A DNA stretch of 64,000 bases from Eutreptiella sp. 'Long Island Sound 2002'. Taxonomy: Eukaryota; Euglenozoa; Euglenophyceae; Eutreptiales; Eutreptiaceae. Below the pieces are notes generated by a model. It ran no database searches and had not been told where the DNA came from. It saw nothing but the letters and a program-made list of their open reading frames with translations. The stretch lies in contig OZ038380.1 in assembly GCA_964036045.1 (NCBI GenBank), positions 63,224,591-63,288,590 of the forward strand. The letters are read 5' to 3'. A program made the position numbers and the translations under genes. Numbering within the stretch: the stretch's first letter is position 1; every line of letters begins with the position of its first letter. Positions 10,290 to 20,840 of the stretch are shown in pieces.

Positions 10290-13126
10290 CGGCCCAGACG
10301 GCGGACGCGAGAAAGTGGGGGGGGGAGCTGGGCCCCCCGACCCACGCCCCCCCCACGATATGGCGTGACGGAGAAGCGCGCGCCACCTCCCGCGGGAGGG
10401 AGGGCGGAGACAACGAGCGCGGGGGGGAACCTACTGCCCCGCAGCCCGCTCACCGCTGACCGCTAACCCTCACGGCCGCCCCCGGGCCGGCCAGCGCCGC
10501 GCGACGACGGCGGGGGGGACGAGGGTCCTCAGCGAGGGTTTGCACGAGGGTCCGACTCTAGGTAGAGGGGGGCGGGGGGAGAGTGCGACCCCCGGGCCGA
10601 CGGCTGGCCCCCGGGGCCGGGACCGCCAGGCCGCCCCCCCTTGGCCGTCAGGAGGCGGCGCCAGGGGACCAGAGGGCCCCCCCCACTCCCCCCTACCCCT
10701 CCCCCTCAGGCCCAAGAGCGGACAGAGGCAGACCGAAGAAACGGCGGCCCCGCACCTCCCCGGAAGAGGCCGCTGCACCCGGGGTGAGGGGGCACCACGG
10801 ACGAGGCAAGCGCCCGCACGCCCTGCCCGCTGCCGGCCGACAGAGGCCTGCCCGGGGAAGACGGGGGCGCGAACCAGGGCGGGGGGGTTCCCCCCCCCTC
10901 CCTCCCCCCCCCCGCCGCACTGACCCATTGGCGGCCGACCGGACCGCGCTCGACGCCCGCGGCCGCCAGGCAACTGCCACGGCACGAGTATAACCCGGGG
11001 GTGCACGCCGGAGACAACGGATGGCGGGCGGACGCCCAACGGGGCGGGGGGGCGGCCCCCCCTCCCCCCCCCCCCCGCTCCCCCCCCCCCAAGCTTGAGG
11101 GCCACAGGAACGACCCTCCGCCCTCCTGGAGCCGAGAGGACGCCCCGCCTCCCCCAGAAGGGACCACGGCGCGGGGGGGGGGATGCGGCTGGACCTTCAC
11201 ACCGCGCGCCCCAGCGCCTCCAGCTGCCTGCTCCCGCGGGGGTCGCGGCCGACAGGCGAGCCCACACCAGCGCGCCGGAGCAGCGCGCGGACCAAGCCTG
11301 AAGGCGGCCCACGGCGGCGCACCAGAACAGTATGGAGGCCGCGCCCCCCATGTCCCTCCCATGACCACAGCCCACTCAGGGAGGGCAGAGGGGGGGTTCA
11401 GGTCTGCGGGGGCCCCCGGGGGAGCGGTCCGCGGGCCGCCCCTCATCCCCCCCCACCCCTGGGGCGGCCCTGCGACCCCGACAGCACGCGCACGCCAGGG
11501 GAGAGTGCGCCAACGACAAGAGGGGGGCCAGGGTGGGGAACCGCGGGCCGCCATGCAGAGGGGGAGCAGGGAGGCCGCGGCGTGACCTCCCCCCCCACCC
11601 CCCCCACCGGTCCGCAAGCCGCGGGGGCCCCGGCCCCCACCCCCCGAGGCAGGGAGGATGGTCCAGGCTCCTCCCGCCAGAGAGAGGATCCGGAGCGCGG
11701 CCCGCCCCCCCGCCCCAGCTGCCGGCTCCCACAGGAACCGCGGGGAACAAGCGAGCCCGCGCCAACGCGCCAGGACGCCGCACAGATCGCGCCCAGTGAA
11801 GGCGGCCGAGCACCAACCGGAGTGGTATGGGGGGCCACGCCCCCCACGGACAGAACGACGCCAGTGACACCCGCTTTGTTGCCTGCCCAGGGAAGGCAGA
11901 GGGACGGAACGAGGCAGAGCGACCCCCGGCCCTACAGCCCCCCCCGGCCGCACAAATGGGGGGCACGGCGCACGGGCCGCCCCCCCCGCCCGCCAGCCCG
12001 CCCCCCGGCACACGAACGGCACGGACCCGCCCCACGGGGGGCGCACAGCCCCAAGCTAGGTAGGGGGACGGCCCCCCGCCGGCCCCGCGGCACGCAGCCC
12101 CCACAGGGCATGCAGGCCAAGGGGACAGTGTAGGGCCCCCACACCCACACGCCCGCGCCCACAGCACGTGGGTAGCAGACCCCAACAGCCCGCCCAGTGG
12201 GCGGGCAGTCGGGGGAGGGGGAGCGTCTGACCCCAGACGCCCCTCGCAACAGTGGAAGGCACCCCCCCCCCCGGGGACGCCCTTCCGCCACCCCCACAAC
12301 CCCAAGCCAAGTAGGGGGGAACCGGGACCGGACCGCCCCCCCCCCAAGCACGCCAGACGGAGCAAGGGACCACGTGGAACGGCCCTACCAGCGCCCAGTG
12401 CCGGGACCGCGCGGAGTGCGCACGCCACACCACCCAGGGGGGGGGGGGGGCGGACGCCGCGGGAGTGCTAGCGCACACACACGCAAAGGGCACGCGGGGA
12501 CTACCAGAAGGGCAACCGGACCGAGCTTGCGGAACGCACAGACCGCCTGGAATGGCGTACCAGCGAGCGTGGGTAAGGGACACCCGGACAGGACGGCCTG
12601 CCACACGCAGCGCGGGACACGCGGGGCGGGAAGGGGGAAACGGGGGAGACACAACACCAGGTACCGGCCCGAACCCCCCAAACCGGCGGCAAGCGCCGCG
12701 CACACACGGACGGGGTACTGCACCCGCCAAGGCAGTAGTGGCGCACTGCGCCACATCCCAACCCCTAGGCTAGGCAGCCTCCGCGCCAGCCCAAGGGGGT
12801 CCCACTGGCGACAAGCCAGTAGCACGGGCCCGGCGGCGCCGGCGCCCCGGGCGACCACGCATTAGAAGGTCGACGCGGTGGGTAAGCGCCCGCAGCCACG
12901 GCTGCAAATTGATGCACTGACCGGGGAGGGGCGAAACGGGGAAGCCGGGAAGGGACGGGGCCCCGAGCCCTGTGAACCCGGGGGACTCCGCCACCAGGCA
13001 GGGAGTGCGTCTTGGAGGGCCCCCCACTAGGACCCGGTGGGGAGGATATCACCTGGCCCGACCAGGTGGCCCCCCGGGGCCGAAAGGCGTCTAGTACCCG
13101 CAGAATCAAACCTCAAACCTCAAACC
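10290..13126 (+). other. LINE A 3' region with heptamer tail
   Basis: About 2.8 kb without a convincing gene, matched by 50176-52908 in LINE B and, for the last ~830 bp, by LINE D (46905-47735). It is full of homopolymer C and G runs (for example 11060-11095), which make many spurious open frames. The last ~100 bp are best conserved: a GGCCGAAA..CGTCTAGTACCCGC block followed by three TCAAACC-type heptamers at 13106-13126. There is no poly(A). Confidence 0.65.
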
Positions 13127-14754
13127 GTGAGTGGGCGCACCCCACGTGCATGTGCATCAGGGTCTCCTCCGGGCCGCCGCAGGGGAAGCATGGCTGCGGG
13201 AGGATGGCGACGCCGGAGAGCCGCTCCTTTCGGACGCGGAGCCTGCGTTGCACCGGCGTGTGGACATCCCTGGCAGGCAGCGCCTGGTGGTTCGTGGCCG
13301 TCGCGGTGAGGTCCTGGGCGTGGACATAGGCTGTTGCGTGGGCCGCGTCCAGAGGTGTGCGTCCTCGGTGCGTCAGCGCATGGTCTGTCTGTGCCCGCTG
13401 CGCGATCGCGCCGAGCGTTCGCATCGTGGGGGGCCGCAGGTCGAGGTGGCCGTCATAACCGGCGACTATGAGCTAGGCGTTGCTGGGGCCCCGGGGCGTC
13501 TTCTGTAAGACGGTGTCCTGGGACGCCGCCACGCCCGCCTTGTGTAAGAGGGCGTCGCTGTGGCGGGAGGTGGCTCGGGCATACCAAAATTGGTGCCCGG
13601 CGTGCTGCCCTCGCGCGCGCAGGCCGTCCGGGAGCCATCGCAGGGGCATCTGGTTGACTACCTTTGCCGCGCCCGCCGGGGCCCCCCGTGGCCCGCTCGC
13701 GATCCGCGTGTCCGGGAGGTGGAGAATGACTTCAGCGTCCACCGTATGGACCCATGGCCGGTGGGCGCCGTATTGCAGGGGGAGGGAGGCGGCCAGCCCC
13801 TCTCTGTCGGGCACCGTGCCCGAGATGGCCGGCGCCCACGTGCGGATGAGGTCAGCGGCGAGAGCGACGCTGGTGGTGTGCTTGCAGGGTCCGCCCCCGG
13901 ACGCATCGGAGGAGGTGTGGCCCCAGGCCTCCGGGATCCAGTAGCACCCGCTGGGGCTGAGCCACCCCGCGTTGAGGTCGGCGGAGTACCAGCGGACTCG
14001 GGGTGGCTGGGGGTCAGTTTGTCCACGCCCAGCGCCCTGGTGTCGCCGCGGCGTACCGCCGGGTGGTCGTGTAGTCGGACCTCTGCTCCCGTGATCGTGG
14101 TTGCCCAGGACCAGAGCGCCGTCACATGTTCCCTGAGCCACGCCAGGCCTCCGCGCTGGTGTACCACCAGGTGTCCCGTGTCCTCCGGTTGGTCCTCCAG
14201 CGCGTGAACTGCCATGTGTGGGTTGTGCGGCACCTCAGTGACCACCAGCAGGGCGGTGACGCGAAGGAGTCCACGGGGCCTGGGCTGGCTTGCCCCCATC
14301 TGCACTATCACCCACTCGGTCTGGAGCTGCGCTTGCTCTGTCGCTCGGGTGCACTGGTCGTCAGTCGTCACCAACCAAACCGGCGTCGGCGCGTGGGGCC
14401 GTGGGCACAGGGGCTCGGGCCACGCCACATCCGCGTTAGGCTCTTGGTGCTCACAGTCCGTGAGTACGTCGCGGAGGATGTACAGGAGGGCCGCCGGTGG
14501 GTGGTATGCCGCCCCCTGCGTGGGGGGGGATAGGCTGTCCCGACGACGGTAGCCCCCGACGTGAAGGTCCAGGCCGTCCGGGGTCACCCGCGGGCCAGTG
14601 TGGGCGTCCTGCTTGGCCCTCGTGGGGTGGACGAGTCTCAGGCGGGGGTCCCCCGTGCCGATGGTGTGGAAGAGGTGGACCAAAGCGTCGCGCCACCAGG
14701 GTTGGTTGGCGGGCTCCTGCTCGCGCCGGCAATAGTGAAGGTGTTCATCGGCGC
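13127..14754 (-). pseudogene. LINE C: internal LINE ORF2 fragment (RNase H to CCHC)
   Basis: The minus strand encodes residues matching LINE A 3655-5320, beginning at DEHLHYCRREQEP and ending at the CCHC knuckle (CFPCGGPEETLMHMHVGCAHSR). The RNase H signature region (SDASGGG, TVDAEVIL) is present. Frame breaks lie near 14000-14050, 13700 and 13450. The fragment lacks both LINE ends. On its low side it abuts the heptamer tail of LINE A head-on; on its high side it joins unrelated sequence at about 14754, where homology stops right after GTGTTCATCGGCGC. It is more diverged from A than B is. Confidence 0.8.
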
Positions 14755-16735
14755 CACTTTGGTTTTGACCAGGTATTGTGGGCTCCAGGCTTCCGGGGCC
14801 CCTACCTGGGTGGCTGCCGCTGCTGCGGCCTGGAGGAGGGCAGTGGTGTTCGTGTCCTGGTTGGGGGGTGAGGGTGTCGTGGTCTTGATGTGCCCACCAG
14901 ATGGTGTAGCCTCGTTGGGTGTTGCGGTGCGGGGTTCCGGTCTCGGCTTGGTGGATGGATAGTGCGGTCTTGACGACCTCCGCTGCTTGTGGGTTTATGG
15001 GTGTGGCATACGCCCATAACCCTGTGGTGTGTATGCTGTGTGGTGCTTGGCCTACTCCTCGTACCGGTCGGAGGGTGTGGTGGGTGCGTGTGAGCCCTAG
15101 GTGTTCGCCGAGGAGGTCCCCACAGATGTGCTCCCACCGTTGCTGCCAGGTGTGTGTGTGTGGTCGTTGGGGTTGGCATAGGTGATGACCATGGCTTGCC
15201 ATGGGGTGTACCGTCATGGGTGCCGACGATGCTTGTGGGGGTATGTGGACGGCGTGGGTGGGGGCTGCTGTTATGGGGTCCCCCTCTGTTGGTGTGATGG
15301 TGGCATCCCCTTGGATGGTGAGGAGGAGTCGGTGGCGGTCCGTTGGTAGTGTCCAGGTGGTTGTTGGTTCGGTGATTGAGTGCAGGCGGATTGCCTGGAG
15401 CCCCGGTGTGATTTCGTACCACCGGAGCGTGCCGTTTGGGACTGCCCATTCTCGCGGTAGGTCCCGAAACCCGTTGCGGTCCGGGGCGGTGCCGTGTTGT
15501 GGGGGAAGCTCCATTGTGGTGATGCAGTGGGTGAGGGCCTCTTTGTGGGGGGTTTCCTGTGCGGTTGGTGGGGACGGTGCCTGGGGCATCTCGTCGTCCG
15601 GTAGTTGTGGGGCTTTCGGTTCTTGCAGTTCTGCGCTGATGGTGGCAAAGACGTCTTGGAGGGTGGGGGAGGCGGGGGGGTGGGATGCCGGATTGTTCCA
15701 GGTGATGTGGTACTCCTCTGGTTTCCCGGGGTCTTGCTGTATTGTGATGGAGGTGGTGGCGCCGTCTTCTGGCGTCCATCGGTGCCGATTGTGGTAGAGG
15801 GGGTGGAGGGTGATGGTGTGGCGGTGTTTCCAGCTGTGGAATGCAAGGAGGGCGTGGAGGCCGTGCCGGGTGTTCCCAGGCAGGCAGGGGTACGTCGTGG
15901 CTGCCGCGTCCAGGAAGGTGTCCATGGTGCCTTTCGAGGTGTCTTCCCAGATAAGGTCGTCCTCCATGCCCCACTCGTTGTCGTTCCCTTTCTCTTGCCT
16001 CCACCCCTGAAGGGTCGCGTGGTCCGCTGGGAGCTCTCGTTGGACGGATTGGTAGTACTGTTCGGCGTCCATGGGGTGGGCCAGGGTGCTGGCTAGTGTG
16101 GCGTAGATGTCCTTTGGGGGCATGGCGGCGCGGTCAGGTTCTTGTCGCTGGTGTTCCGCGTTCTGGTCCGCGGTGGCTACGGGAGATATAGAGCGGGGTC
16201 GCATGGGGTGGTCGGGTTCCTGCGGTTCCGTGGCTTGCTGGTGGGCTTGTGGGCGCGGGGCCGTGGCTGCCAATAGGTGTTGGATGGTCGGGAGGACGTC
16301 GTAGTTGTCCTCCAACGGGCAGTGGGCTCCAGCGCACGCCCTGTCAGGGGAAGCGGGGGGACGCCCTGGCTGCGGTGTTGTGGGGTGGTGCATGATAGGC
16401 TGGGCGACACGTGCGGGTGGTGGCGTGCTCGCTCTGCTGTTCCGTTCTCCGTGAGTTCTGACCCTTTGGGTGGTGTGGTGTGTTGCGCCTGTTGGCTCGT
16501 GTTCCGTGGGGGGCGGGCCCGGCCGCGGAGGGGGTCTGGCAAAGTTCAGCGGGTGGTCGGGGGTTTCCTGTGTGTGGGTTGCTGGTAGGTGGCGTGGTCG
16601 GCGCAGGTAATGTGGTGGGGGATGGTGGTGACGCTGGTGGTGAGGGTGGTGTGGGTGTTGGAGTGGGTGTTTGCGCCACTGGCGATGCCGTTGGTGAGGG
16701 CGGTATAGGCGATAGTGCAGGTGAGGGTGGTGCAT
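14755..16735 (-). CDS. Unrecognised long ORF fused in frame to LINE C
   Basis: A continuous minus-strand frame runs from 16735 to 13658 (1025 codons). The first ~660 codons are not LINE-like. A His/Pro-rich low-complexity start reads out of the adjacent minisatellite, so the real start is probably internal: ATG at 16123 (MPPKDIYATLAS) is a reasonable candidate. After that the composition is balanced and protein-like (for example DDLIWEDTSKGTMDTFLDAAATTYPCL, and W-rich segments near the junction), with no motif I recognise. From 14754 it continues in frame into LINE C. It could be a gag-like ORF of another element interrupted by LINE C, or a host gene fragment. Confidence 0.45.
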
Positions 16736-19700
16736 GCATGGTGTCAGTTGATGGTGAGGTTGGTGGTTCGGCCTGTTGTCGCTGTTGCTATCGCCAGCGG
16801 TGCTGGCGCCTCTGTTGGCGTCAGTGATGCTGATGGTGAGGGTGGTGGTTCGGTTGGTGATGGCGGGGGTGCTGCTGGTGACGCAACGGGCGGTTGTGTT
16901 GCCGTTGGCGTCAATTGTGTGGGCGTGGGTAACGTACTAGGGCCAAATGTCGTGGTGGTGGTGAGGGTGCTGTAGATGACACGTCGGGGGTGGGGCGGAT
17001 ATCGTCAGTGGTGGGGGTGAAGAAGGTGCTGTGGTGGTGAGGGTGGCGTAGGGCACGCCCCGAGTGACGTTGAGGGTGGTGATGGTGACGGTCGGGGTGT
17101 TGTGGGTGTTGTACTCGTTGATGCTGGTGGAGCAAAGCTGTTCTTGGATTGTGGGTAGACCCCGTCCGGTGATGGTGGTGCTGGTGGTGTCGACGTTTAG
17201 GGTGTTGATGATGCCAGGCTGCCGGCGAGGTCGCTGGTGAGGGCGGGTGGTGCCATGGGCGGCGGTGCCCCTGGCGACTGCGTTGCCGATGACGTCACGG
17301 GCGAGTGTGCTGCTGGTGATGCAGATGGCGTGGGTGCGGTGGTGGTAGTGATGTGCACGATAGTTAATCGAGGTTGGTGGCGGTGATGGCGAGGGCGCTG
17401 TTCGTGTCCTCCCGGCTGTCGGTGACACCGATTGTGGGCGCAGTGTGGGTGTCGGACATATCGGGGGTCGGCGTTGTGGGCGATGTCGATGGTAGGCGCT
17501 GCTTCTGGGCGTGGGTCCGCGTGCGGGGGGTCTTTGGCCTGTTGTGGGCGCTTGTGATGATCTTCGTTGTCTGGCCCTGTTGGTGTTGTGCGGCTGTTCC
17601 TGGCGGAGGGTGATATCGCTCCTGGGGTTACTGCGAGTGTTGCTGCAGGGTTTGGGTGTAGGTGAGGTTTAGGGTGTGGTGTTGGCGTGGTTGGTGGCTG
17701 TTGCCGGTTATGGGTGGTGCGACTGGTGGTCGTTGGGCAGGTGACAGCGGTAGGGGGGGCGTTGGCTGTTGGTGTGGTTGCCCTTGTTGGTGTTTCGGTT
17801 GGTGCCGACGACGGTGCCGCCGGCTGTGTAGATGGCGGGGGGTGTAGGCAATGCCGCTGTTGTTTGTGGGAGGCAGAATGGGATGGGGAAACCGTATTCA
17901 GGTGGTGTTGCCGCCGGTGGCACGGTGATGTGGGCATCGGTCGCTGGTGTTGTTTGCGGTGGTGTTGCTGAGGGCGGTGTAGGTGACGCGCTGGGTGTTG
18001 GTGTTGGTGATGCCCGCAGTGTTGTCGGTGATGCCCCGGTTGATAGTCCCTGCTCTGTTTGCAAGGGTGCTGCAGGGGGTGGTATGGTTGGTGTGGCGCT
18101 GGTGATTACATCGGTGTGGGTGTTGTCGGTGGTGGTTCGCGCCTGGGTGGTCGTGGGCTTGGGCCCTCGCCACTCCTCTCGAAGGGCTTGGTGGGTATTT
18201 GTGGTTGGCTGGTTTGCCGGTCTCGGTGGTGTTGGCCGCCTCTGGTGTTTGGGCATGCCCTCGCCAATCATGGCGGGGGGCGGGGGACGGTATTGTCGAT
18301 GGTGGTGATGTTTGCGGTTGCAGGTGGTTAACCGGGCCATGCCTGCGGTGAGGTTTGTGCAGGTGGTGTGGGTGCTGGCGGCGTCATCGTTGACGCCGGA
18401 TGTGAGGGTGGTGCCGGTGACAATTCGGCTGATGCCGTTGGTGTGGGCTGTGTGGTTGTCGTGTTAGGCATTGATGGTGTCAGTGTTGGTGGTGCCCTGG
18501 GTGTCGTCGTCGTTGGCGACGCTGCTGGTGGTGTTTTGGCGGCTAGTGCCGGTGGTGGTGCTCCGATGGTGAGGGTGCCCGGGGTGCTGGTCGCGGGTCC
18601 GCGATGTCGGCGTACCTCCTCGCCACTCCTGGCAGAGGGTGCCGCTGGTGTTGCTGCTGGCGGGGGTGGTGCACCAGCAGCACCCCCAGCCAAGGGTAGC
18701 AACAGCACAGACTAAAAAAGGCCCAGGGACCACCCACACCTGGAACGGCCACCCTCACCCTCACCATCCGCATCACCACCCGCAGCATCAACATCACCCG
18801 GAGCATCACCAACGACCCCCCCAGGCAGCACCAACAGCATCAACAACACCATCACATCCGCCGGTGGGTCGTGCAGCTGGCGTTTGTTTGTCAGTCCCGC
18901 CGGCGTTCGTGGTGACGCCGGCGGTGAGGGCGCCGTAGGTGATATACTGTGCTGGGGTCGTGGTGGTGATGGTGGGGTTTTGTAGGTCACGTATCCTGGT
19001 TGCTGTCCTTCCGGGTGGCGTCGTTGTTTGAGGTGGTGTGGATGGTGCTGCGGGTGTTGACGTTGCCGGTGGTGTCGACGGTGAGGGCGTTGCGGGTGAT
19101 ACTTGGTGGTTGGCGTTTCTTGTGGTGTTCTGATGGTGGGCATGTTGTTGGTGTTGGTGCTGGGTGGGGCCTGCGGTTGGGTGGTAGGCGGTTCTGGGTG
19201 TAGGGTCCCGCCGCTCCAGGCAGGGGGCCTGGTGTGCGCTGATGGTCCGCTGGTGGTTGGCTGGCTTGCGGTCCTGGTGGCGCCCGTCGTCTCTGGTGTT
19301 CGGGTAATTCCTTCGCCTATCTTGGGGTCTGCGGTTATAGGTGCGGTACTGGTTGTTGTGGAGGGTGTCGATGCTGTGGGTGGGTGGCGGTGTTGCTGTG
19401 ACGCTGCTGTCGATGGCGCTGGTGACGTTGTTGGTGAGGGTGCCGGCGGAGCTCCGGGTGTTGGCGCCACTGGTGATGCTGACGGCGAGGGCGTTGTCGG
19501 TGATGCCCTGGTGGTTGGTGGTGCTCTGATGGTGCCGTGGGGGCGGAACCTCGCCACTTCTGGCGGAGGGGCCCGTTGGTATCGCTGGCCGGTGCATTGG
19601 CCCTGGCGGTGTTGGTCGTGTCTGATGTCGGGGCGCTTCTTAGTGTTGTTGATGCCGACGGTGTTGCAGGTGTTGTACCGGGTGATGCCTAGGGCGAGGG

Positions 19701-20840
19701 CGCTGTGGGTGGTGTTCCTGCAGTTGCTCTCGTTGGTGCTCCGGGTTGCTGTTGCTGAGGTCGTGTTGTTGGCGGTGCTGTTGTTGATGCCGGTGGTGAG
19801 GCGTTGCGGGCGATGTTACGGTTTACCGTGTGTGTGGTGTTGCTGATGTTGAGGGTGTTGCTGGTGGATCTGGTGTGGGTCCGTGTGTAGGCGGTCATTG
19901 GCTTGTTTTTAGGCGTGGGCTGTCTCTGTTCCCAGGTGGGCGCTGGCCGGTCGCGTGAGCTCTGCAAGGCAGGGTGCCCCGTAGGTGGTGTGGGCTGCTG
20001 GTGATACCGATGGTGAGATTGTTGCAGGTGATGCTCCGGGTGATGTCGCCGATGAGGTTGGTGTAGGTGGGGTCGGTGGTGGCGACAGTGTGGATGCCGC
20101 TGGTGATGGTTTGGTGGATGGCGTCTCGTGCGATGCTTTGGTGGCGAGGGTGTTGTGGATGGTTGTCCCAGGCGTGTGGCCTTGCCTCCTCTGGTGTAGA
20201 CTTTGTGGTTTGTTGATTGGTTCACTGGTTTCGGTGGCGCTGGCTGCCCCTGGTGTCGGAGATTGCCGCTGGTGACGTTGTTGGTGGGGGTGGCGCCGGC
20301 GATGGTGTAATTGATGCCCTTGGCTTGGGTGGTGTAGGTGTTGCACCTGGCGTTGGTGTGCGTAGGTGTTGTGGGCCTTGTTGGGGACGGCGGCGCCGCC
20401 GGTGATGGCGATGGTGGGGGTGTTGCGCTAGGATGTTTGTTGGTGGTGTTGGCGATTCCGATGGTGTGGGTGCTGGCGGTGGCGGCTCTGGTTGCGGGTC
20501 GGTGCGTGGCGCGGGTGTGGTTGTTAGCTGGTGTTTGGTGGCTTCCTGTGTTGATTTGATGGGGGCGAGGCAGTCTTAGGTGTTGTGCTGAGTGTTGGGG
20601 CTGCTGGTGTTGCCGACAGTGGGGGCGCTGCGCTCGATGCTGGCGTTGGTGAGGGTATCGCTGGTGTTGTACTGGGTGCCGTTGCCGCTTGTGTTGTCGT
20701 TGGGTCCGGGTCTTTCCGCTGGTGAGGGTGTTGCGGGTGGCGTTCGGTTTGGGTGATGTTGGTGGCGCAGCTGGTGTGGGTGTCGCAGTCATTCGTTCTG
20801 GGTGTGGGCTTGGGCGTGGTTGGTCGTTGCGTGTTGCTGG
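16580..20840. repeat. GGTG-rich minisatellite / low-complexity block
   Basis: The plus strand is built from degenerate GGTGNTG and GGTGATGNNGGTG units. The minus strand reads His/Pro- or Thr/Asn-rich peptides (ITSGANT-like) depending on frame. Larger modules recur about every 1 kb: similar segments containing CTGGTGTT and starting at a hairpin-like motif lie near 18166, 19200 and 20170. No gene is supported; the long open frames follow from the repeat composition. Confidence 0.65.

Larger units (their letters stand above)
1578..13126 (+). mobile_element. LINE A: 5'-truncated giant non-LTR retrotransposon copy
   Basis: Collinear over about 11.5 kb with the minus-strand LINE B (61540 down to 50176), with protein-level similarity in every ORF. 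The copy lacks ORF1 and the endonuclease and starts in the linker between endonuclease and RT. It keeps RT, RNase H, a CCHC knuckle, a long C-terminal extension, three further ORFs, a ~2.8-kb 3' region and a tail of TCAAACC heptamers at 13106-13126. 5' truncation with an intact 3' end is the usual product of target-primed reverse transcription. No target-site duplication could be identified, because the two flanks are unrelated (gypsy leader on the left, LINE C on the right). Confidence 0.85.

Noticed and set aside
10290-13126. Many 200-450-codon frames on both strands of the LINE 3' region
   Set aside because: GC-rich, homopolymer-laden sequence with few stops; frames are broken differently in LINE A and LINE B.
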